From NCBI GenBank assembly GCA_015178975.1, contig WHVD01000005.1, positions 682,001 through 746,000 on the forward strand: 64,000 nt of DNA, read 5' to 3'. The notes below the pieces were generated by a model, which saw only the letters and a list, made by a program, of their open reading frames with translations, was not told the origin of the DNA and ran no database searches. The stretch is from Hysterangium stoloniferum. Taxonomy: Eukaryota > Basidiomycota > Agaricomycetes > Hysterangiales > Hysterangiaceae. Positions 54,264 to 64,000 of the stretch are shown here, one piece after another (the first letter of the stretch is position 1; every line of letters begins with the position of its first letter). A program made the translations under genes and the position numbers.

Positions 54264-55816
54264 TCACAGCATAAATGTCAGTGGATTTTCGAGGTATCCT
54301 TTCAGGATACCAAGCCATCGAGCACCAAGTGCACCGTCGACAACCCGATGATCAGCGCTCAAGGTCACCTTCATAATGTGTGCAGTCTTAAAACCTCGCG
54401 CTACATCTTCAGGAGCCGCATCAGGACCAACGGGTACCAACGTTGGCACCGTCGAACTGACGGCCAAAATGCAGGCCTGGGGAGGGTTGACGATAGCTGT
54501 AAAGTGGTCCACACCAAACATGCCCATGTTTGAGATTGTAAACGTGCCTCCTTGGTATTCTTCACCCTTCAGTTTACCATCGCGAGCTTTCTTCGCAAGA
54601 GCTTTTGTTTCTACCGAAATTGTAGCAAGACCTTTGTTTGTCGCGTCTCGGATGATAGGCGTGATCAAACCGGTCGGTGTGGCTACAGCAACGCTGATGT
54701 CCGCGCGAGAATACCTATAGAGATTGTGAGTTGGACTACTTGAATAAAGCAAAAGCAAGTGATTACATACTGCCTAATAGTCTCACCCATCCATGCGGCA
54801 TTTGCCTCCGGCACATCCCGCAAGGCCAAAGCACACGCTTTAACGACGAAGTCGTTGACGCTGAGTTTATCGGATTTTTCTAGCTTTTGATTGAAAACCT
54901 CGCGCAGCTTAAGCAACCTCTCCATATCGATCTCGACAGTCACATAATAATGGGGTACTTCTTGCTTCGATTTAGTCAGGCGTTGGCCGATGGTACGGCG
55001 CATATTAGAAACAGGGATCTCTGTATATGGCGGATCAAGCGAGGGGCCAGGCGAGGTGATGGTGGCTGTAGTACCTGAGAGAGCCGAAGTGGATGGTTTG
55101 TAAGATTCTACGTCGTTCCGGATGATACGCCCTTCAGGGCCAGATCCTTTGAGTTCAGCGAGGGGAATACCGCGCTCAAGTGCAATTTTCTTTGCAATAG
55201 GAGATGCAAATATGCGGCCACCTTTAAGAATGTCGCCGGTGAGCGACTTAGGAGATTGGACCTGTAACTCAGATGGTGAAACGGGTGGAGATGGGGGACC
55301 TGGCTCTGAAATATTGGCCGCTGGTGGGGCGTCTTTGGCTTGTGGTTTTTCTTCTTGGTTGGGTTGAGGCATGGATGAATCTTTCGCAAGGGCCTCCGCA
55401 CCAGAGATATCATCGCCTGGCTCCGCAATAATAGCTATAGTAGCACCAACAGTGATATTCTTTGCGCCGTCGCCTGAAATGATTTTGGCAAGAATGCCGT
55501 CGTCTTGTGCTTCGACATCGATTGTTGCCTTGTCCGTTTCCTACATGAGACAGGCAGGCGATGAGTATGTGGTTGAACCTAATACGTACTACATACAATC
55601 TCGAGGAGGACGTCTCCAGTCGAATAAGAATCACCTTCTTTTTTCTTCCAAGACGAAATACCGCCTTCTGTCATGGTTGGGCTCATGGCAGGCATGGTAA
55701 ATTTGGACAGCGCATGGCGGCGAGAAGAGAGGTGTATACCTATCAACAATGTTAAAAATTACGAAATGGAAGAAGAATAGGAGCATACCTCGGACAAGGA
55801 GTCGTGCAAAGGACAT
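54264..55816 (-). CDS. LAT1: Dihydrolipoyl acetyltransferase, E2 of pyruvate dehydrogenase
   Basis: Core enzyme of the mitochondrial pyruvate dehydrogenase complex, transferring acetyl groups from lipoamide to CoA. A short first exon (MSFARLLVR) plus [15 protein letters not shown] forms an Arg/Ser-rich targeting sequence. One lipoyl domain follows: [16 protein letters not shown] with the lipoyl Lys in [20 protein letters not shown]. After a Pro/Ala-rich linker comes the peripheral-subunit-binding domain, [20 protein letters not shown] and [13 protein letters not shown]. The catalytic domain includes [39 protein letters not shown] and the active-site HxxxDG motif in [15 protein letters not shown]. 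The end is [10 protein letters not shown]. The shared promoter with INO80 spans 310 bp. Confidence 0.95.
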
Positions 55817-56126
55817 GGACAGAAAGCAGTGGAATAGACGCCCGGAGATTTTGCTATGATACGTTGGGGGCTCATAATAAATGATGGCTCCTAATTTTCC
55901 CTTCTACTCATTGTGATTCTTCCCTTATTTTCCTAATATTTTGAGTGTATAGTGCTATATACATCGAATCTTTAAGTAAATGAACTGAAGGGTAAGAATA
56001 TTTGCGATTGTTGCGCAATTCGGGAGATAGTTCCAAAGTAATAATATTCCCTTATATGGAAGTCGAATAGTATACGGTTGTGTGGACTCGGGATCAGCCA
56101 CGCAAATCACTTCTTCCTGTACAGCC
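55817..56126. promoter_or_regulatory. Divergent promoter of the E2 gene and INO80
   Basis: 310 bp between two start codons on opposite strands. AT-rich centre; no specific sites recognised. Confidence 0.5.
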
Positions 56127-61227
<5,101 letters not shown>

Positions 61228-61691
61228 AATGTTTGCTAGCGTTTGATTTTTGTATGTTTACTGTTTTAGACGCCCGATCCTGTAATCTATTTAATAAAGT
61301 CTCCGGCGCTTCCTATTCGGTTCCACAATTTATTTAAGTACCTGCTTAGGCTCGTATGAGTCTTCGCGTCGTACCGGCAGACACTTCCTTACGCTTCAAT
61401 CTCTCATGCGAATCGACTTGCAACAACAACCTATCAGTTACTGCACGTCATTTCTAAATCAAAGTTCAAGGTCAGTTAGAAGTCTACAGCAGGAGCAAAT
61501 CCGTGTATTATTTAGTTCTCATCGTGTGGCGGCGGATACTGTGCAAAAATTTGCCAGCTCCTGGAGATACTTTTTATACCGCCTTCCTGTTGTCGACTCT
61601 CACATAACTGCTTGGTTATATCGATTACTGGAGCATTACAACCTCCATAGTTTCGCCTTAGTCAATTCAGGGGGCTGTCCTAGGACGTCTT
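61228..61691. other. Intergenic region, no supported gene
   Basis: 464 bp between the end of INO80 and the helicase start. An open stretch from 61406 runs into the helicase in a different frame and has no plausible composition. Confidence 0.5.
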
Positions 61692-64000
61692 ATGGCCAAG
61701 AAGAAGAAGTCGCAGTTGAAGCCTGTTGCTCGTGGCTTTGCGACGACCTCGGTCCCGAAGAAGCCTGTCGTTGTAGATGAGGCATCTACCAGGCAGGACG
61801 CTGATCAGTCAAATGGTTTTTCTCAAGTTTCTGGGGAAGATCACAAGGACGGCTTCGATCCTGTGGGACAGTCGGATGCAAATGAGTTAGACGAAGCTAG
61901 ATTCGAAGAACAAAGGCTCCAAGATTTTGTCGATAAGTTTCAGGAGAAAATCGAAAAGGAGATTTCCCGGACTATCAAGGTGGGGAATTACAGTGTACAA
62001 TTTGTTATTTCAATTTGATCCATTAACTCTACGTAGACTATTGAATTCGATAGGCGGCTTTCTCAGACATTCCCCCGTATTGATCTTGACAGTACTTACC
62101 AAGAGAGCATCATTGATCTAGTTACTAAGTATCAGCCAGACAACGGTAAGCCTCGGACGGACTCGCTGTTCGATTTTATACTCACCCCATTTAGTTGGTA
62201 ATGCGTCCATTGATGAAACCGAGGAGAAGGCTCTACCGCGTCTCGGCATTACATATGGTGTCCTTCGACGACTTGGATTCAGTGAGGATCGGGTAATGGA
62301 ATGTTTACAGGCGATTCCGGGCATAGACCTAGATGAGGCGTTTGAATGGGTATGTTCAGGAGTTTACTTCTATGAGCTGTTGATTTAAAATACATTGTCC
62401 AGCTGTATTTGCATTGTTCAGAAGACGAACTGTATGACAAGCGTAAGTACATCATCTATTCCACACCCGTTTATTTTTTTCTATTGTGTCATTTTTGTAG
62501 CACTGGAACCGCGCACGCCTCGACTACCACGTTCAGCTGCTCCCCCCCAGTCCACCTTCTCCTTACCGTCGCCCTCAATCCCTGACAAAAGTTATCCCGA
62601 GCTTCTTTCCTCCTCGTTAAAGAACGGTTTTTCCGACTCTAGTGACCGTGACGCACATAAAATGCGCGCCCTTGTGTCAAACGAGTTTGATGCTTCCTCC
62701 CTAAGTCCAAGTGCAAGTAGCGATGACGAAGTTGACGATCCTAATATCCAATATGCTAAAGTCAAGGCCAGACTCGCTGAGCTGGATATTGTTGAACGAC
62801 AGAAACATGACAATGGGAGCAATTCTCTGAGAGCGAAACTGGAAGCTCGACTGAAATCTCTCAAAGCCAACTATTTTTTCCGGTCACGAGAAGCAGAAGC
62901 ACTTTACAGCATGGAAAAGACTCGACTAAATCAGAAACTCTTAGAACAAAGATTATCTGCTAAAATTGAAGACAGTGTCATGCTCGACCAATTACCTGCC
63001 GAAGAAAAGTTCAGCAAGAACTCTCACAGTCGCCCTCATTCACAATCCCAGGAGAAAGTGAATGGTACCCCAACTGTAGACATCTTTGACGACGGCTACG
63101 ACAGTTCGGTCGACGATAATGGTGGCGTCTTTGGTTTTCTTCTCGACACGATGCCAATTTCCGAGGTAACAGACGGAGTCGATATTCAGATTAGGAATAT
63201 GGCACTCCCAAAACACTGGGCTGGGAGGACACCGAAGAGATTACTATTAGAAACTGTGCAGAAGGTTGATAGACATGCGGTCATCTCATATCGCACGCTA
63301 CCGGACGTTCAGACAAGCCGGTCAAAACGCGCTGCGGTTACTGTTCGCTGGGATGGTCCTAATGTCGGTGAATGGTGCATGGATGAAGTTGGTTGCTGGG
63401 ACGAGGTACAAGCCGAACAGTATGTTAGTACCGTTGCACTACATGATATCACCTTTGGGCATTCCGAAGGGTTTGCTGGCGGATCAAGTGGTGTTTCTGG
63501 TGGCAGCGGACAAACATACTTTAGACTATTACCACCAGTCTTTAGAGATCTCTGGGATGAGCTGGAATGCAAACGAAAGGAGTCAGAGGACCGGGCGAAC
63601 CGGAACACTTGGGCTAGCCTCCGGCGGATAATAGGACCTAAGCTTGGTTATGATAGGAAGGTAATGTGTTCTTTTTTCGTGTAGTAATACATGCATTCAT
63701 CATATTACTATAGGATCTGGCGAAGCTCAATAAAACAACGCTCAGTCAACTGCAAGATACGGCGCCTCGGCTTTCCGCTTCCGATTGTCAGGCTACTGGA
63801 GACGACATCAAATCCCGTTTTTTGGCGCGACAGGCGAGCATCGGATACCAACTGATGCTTGTATGTATTTTCAGTATTTTATGTGAAGCACACTCTTACC
63901 CCTTTCCAGCCCCAAAGGAACAACCTACCAATCGCACACTATCGCGATGAGATTATCTCCACTCTGGAATCGTCTCAAGTCATGGTTCTGAGTGGTGAAA
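61692..64000 (+). CDS. DHX29-like DExH-box RNA helicase, 5' part
   Basis: Front portion of a large DExH helicase related to DHX29/YLR419W; animal DHX29 assists translation initiation on structured mRNAs. It begins MAKKKKSQLKPVARGFAT. An acidic helical segment (FEEQRLQDFVDKFQEKIE) precedes a UBA-like stretch (RLGITYGVLRRLGFSEDRVM). After coiled-coil-like sequence comes an RWD/YLR419W-type region (LPKHWAGRTPKRLLLETVQK, ISYRTLPDVQTSRS). The window ends within ISTLESSQVMVLSGE, which is the start of helicase motif I, so the helicase domains themselves lie outside. Exons up to 63663 and the two following ones (about 63714 and 63910) join smoothly. No damage seen. Confidence 0.9.

Noticed and set aside
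61406..61780. 124-codon open frame upstream of the helicase
   Set aside because: It overlaps the helicase start in another frame and has no family features; the helicase frame is clearly the coding one.

Overview
The window comes from a filamentous fungus, most likely an agaricomycete basidiomycete. Genes are compact and closely spaced, carry many introns of about 46-60 nt with GT..AG ends, and encode a standard eukaryotic housekeeping set. The long gene-poor middle is full of LTR-retrotransposon debris. The assignment rests on gene architecture and protein families only. Left gene block (1-27.5 kb): a possible partial gene at the left edge; a NAP/SET-type histone chaperone; SAC1 phosphoinositide phosphatase; an unrecognised 262-residue protein; a nitrilase; importin alpha; an M16-family metalloprotease; mitochondrial ribosomal protein S16; an ankyrin/MYND protein; an EEP-family nuclease of the CCR4/Ngl type; a Dbl-type RhoGEF; a Zn2Cys6 transcription factor; a YjbQ/UPF0047-family gene built from nine very small exons; and a short hypothetical gene that abuts a solo LTR. 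Transposon island (about 27.55-43.5 kb): at least three LTR families nested in one another. Family A consists of two nearly identical solo LTRs of about 1.95 kb in opposite orientation, each with its own 5-bp target duplication. Family C is a roughly 430-480 bp LTR present as several solo or broken copies, three of them with clean 5-bp duplications. Family F is one 837-bp LTR split by an A insertion and followed by a Ty3/gypsy gag-pol that has been folded into a 673-bp inverted duplication and carries three in-frame TGA stops. A fourth family, B, is made largely of short hairpins with different stems. No intact autonomous element is present. Right gene block (44.8-64 kb): CSL4 (exosome) and KAE1 (KEOPS) from a 148-bp shared promoter, a family 8 glycosyltransferase, the splicing-associated protein ESS2, a NIP30/FAM192A protein, a vacuolar drug/metabolite-type transporter, the E2 subunit of pyruvate dehydrogenase, the INO80 chromatin-remodelling ATPase, and the start of a DHX29-like DExH helicase cut by the window end. 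The genes form no operon or cluster; they are independent housekeeping genes. The most interesting material is in the island: a heat-shock-element array in the family A LTR, hairpin arrays in family B, and the folded pol. The splicing of two missed or difficult genes is also notable: GC-AG introns in KAE1 and in the YjbQ-family gene, and 6-nt and 12-nt exons in the latter.
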